The position numbers and the translations under genes are program-made. Of a stretch of DNA of 12,727 bases, positions 12,387 through 12,727 are shown one piece after another. The notes under the pieces are model-generated. The model worked only from the letters and a program-made list of their open reading frames with translations. It was not told the origin of the DNA and searched no databases. This stretch comes from a candidate division WWE3 bacterium RIFCSPLOWO2_12_FULL_36_10. Its GTDB lineage: Bacteria > Patescibacteriota > WWE3 > UBA101185 > UBA10185. The DNA is taken from positions 541 through 13,267 of the forward strand of contig MEVN01000038.1 in NCBI GenBank assembly GCA_001772985.1, in the 5' to 3' direction. The first letter of the stretch is position 1. Each line of letters begins with the position of its first letter.

Positions 12387-12727
12387 ATGAATAATGCCCA
12401 AGGAATATCAACAACCGAAATAGAGAATGGGAACGAAAAGCTTAAATACGAAAACGTAACACTCCTTCCCGAAAGAATATTTACCGCCGGCGAAATAGCC
12501 GACATTGCTCTAGCCGGGGGCTTTTCAGAGTGTATAGTTTGTGACTTTGAGGTAAAGAGAGGAGACGGGGAAAGTGTAAAACCAATATTTGATCAAATGG
12601 TACTTGCTGGTTTTGAAATTACTTCTAATGACGGGCGCGTGAGAATAGTAAATATTGACCATCATTTTGAAAATCCGGATTTATATGCTCAAATTTCAAG
12701 CGCGCATCTTGCGAAAAGATTTATACA
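12387..12727 (+). CDS. Partial protein with a DHH-like motif, cut by the window edge
   Basis: The first 113 codons of an open reading frame that leaves the window. It starts at an ATG 10 bases after the phosphotransferase stop, without a Shine-Dalgarno, so it probably belongs to the same operon. After a polar N-terminus it shows ECIVCDFEVKRGD (48-60) and VRIVNIDHHFENP (85-97), followed by QISSAHLAKRF (102-112). The IDHH motif followed by an SSA helix resembles the DHH phosphoesterase superfamily, whose members cleave phosphodiesters or pyrophosphates using Mn2+. The usual DHDPDAD first motif is not seen. Function therefore remains open. The gene seems somewhat richer in GC than its neighbour. 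Confidence 0.7.
   Translation, partial: MNNAQGISTTEIENGNEKLKYENVTLLPERIFTAGEIADIALAGGFSECIVCDFEVKRGDGESVKPIFDQMVLAGFEITSNDGRVRIVNIDHHFENPDLYAQISSAHLAKRFI

Overview
This is an AT-rich window (by eye about one third GC) with compact, mostly short-spaced genes and standard stop codons. TGA ends pyrG and the phosphotransferase gene at sensible lengths, so the glycine-recoded code of Gracilibacteria/SR1 does not apply. The gene repertoire suggests a Candidate Phyla Radiation (Patescibacteria) genome, possibly Microgenomates or Katanobacteria. The hints are an RnfD-like/ferredoxin-reductase fusion, a CTP synthase with a GEYQN-type motif, and a DEAD-box helicase with a basic RG-rich N-terminus that stops right after motif VI. 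The phylum is my inference and is not proven by any single gene.

Layout. 1-172 is non-coding with a GC-rich palindromic block. 173-1507 (+) is a tight three-gene run: AlkD-like DNA glycosylase, YgjP-type zinc metallopeptidase, GIY-YIG nuclease. It runs head-on into a Ham1/RdgB-like NTP pyrophosphatase (1487-2116, -). From a short divergent spacer, 2164-5421 (+) holds the membrane oxidoreductase fusion and pyrG. 5433-6288 (-) is a two-gene AbiEii-type nucleotidyltransferase toxin module with a small upstream partner. 6526-7746 (+) is the DEAD-box helicase behind a recognisable promoter and a structured leader of about 130 nt. It converges on a C45-type Ntn hydrolase (7726-8799, -), which is followed upstream by a long-form glucose-1-phosphate nucleotidyltransferase (8981-10057, -). 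A strong intrinsic terminator separates those two minus-strand genes and merges into the promoter of the hydrolase.

10165-10736 (+) is a self-contained cassette for an unrecognised 155-residue protein that looks like two ribbon-helix-helix units in tandem. It has a near-consensus promoter with a 16-bp dyad in the spacer, the only strong Shine-Dalgarno sequence in the window, and its own terminator. 10773-12727 (+) is a run of a SAM methyltransferase, an APH-type phosphotransferase and the start of a protein with a DHH motif, cut by the window edge.

How genes appear to start. Most genes lack a Shine-Dalgarno sequence. At least three have a TATAAT- or TAAAAT-like -10 box ending exactly 6 nt before the ATG, and a further gene has 7 nt, which points to leaderless mRNAs. 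This also moves the methyltransferase start to 10773. The most original items are the tandem ribbon-helix-helix cassette with its candidate autoregulatory operator, the one-polypeptide RnfD-FNR oxidoreductase, the toxin module and the structured helicase leader. No tRNA, rRNA, CRISPR array or insertion sequence was seen.
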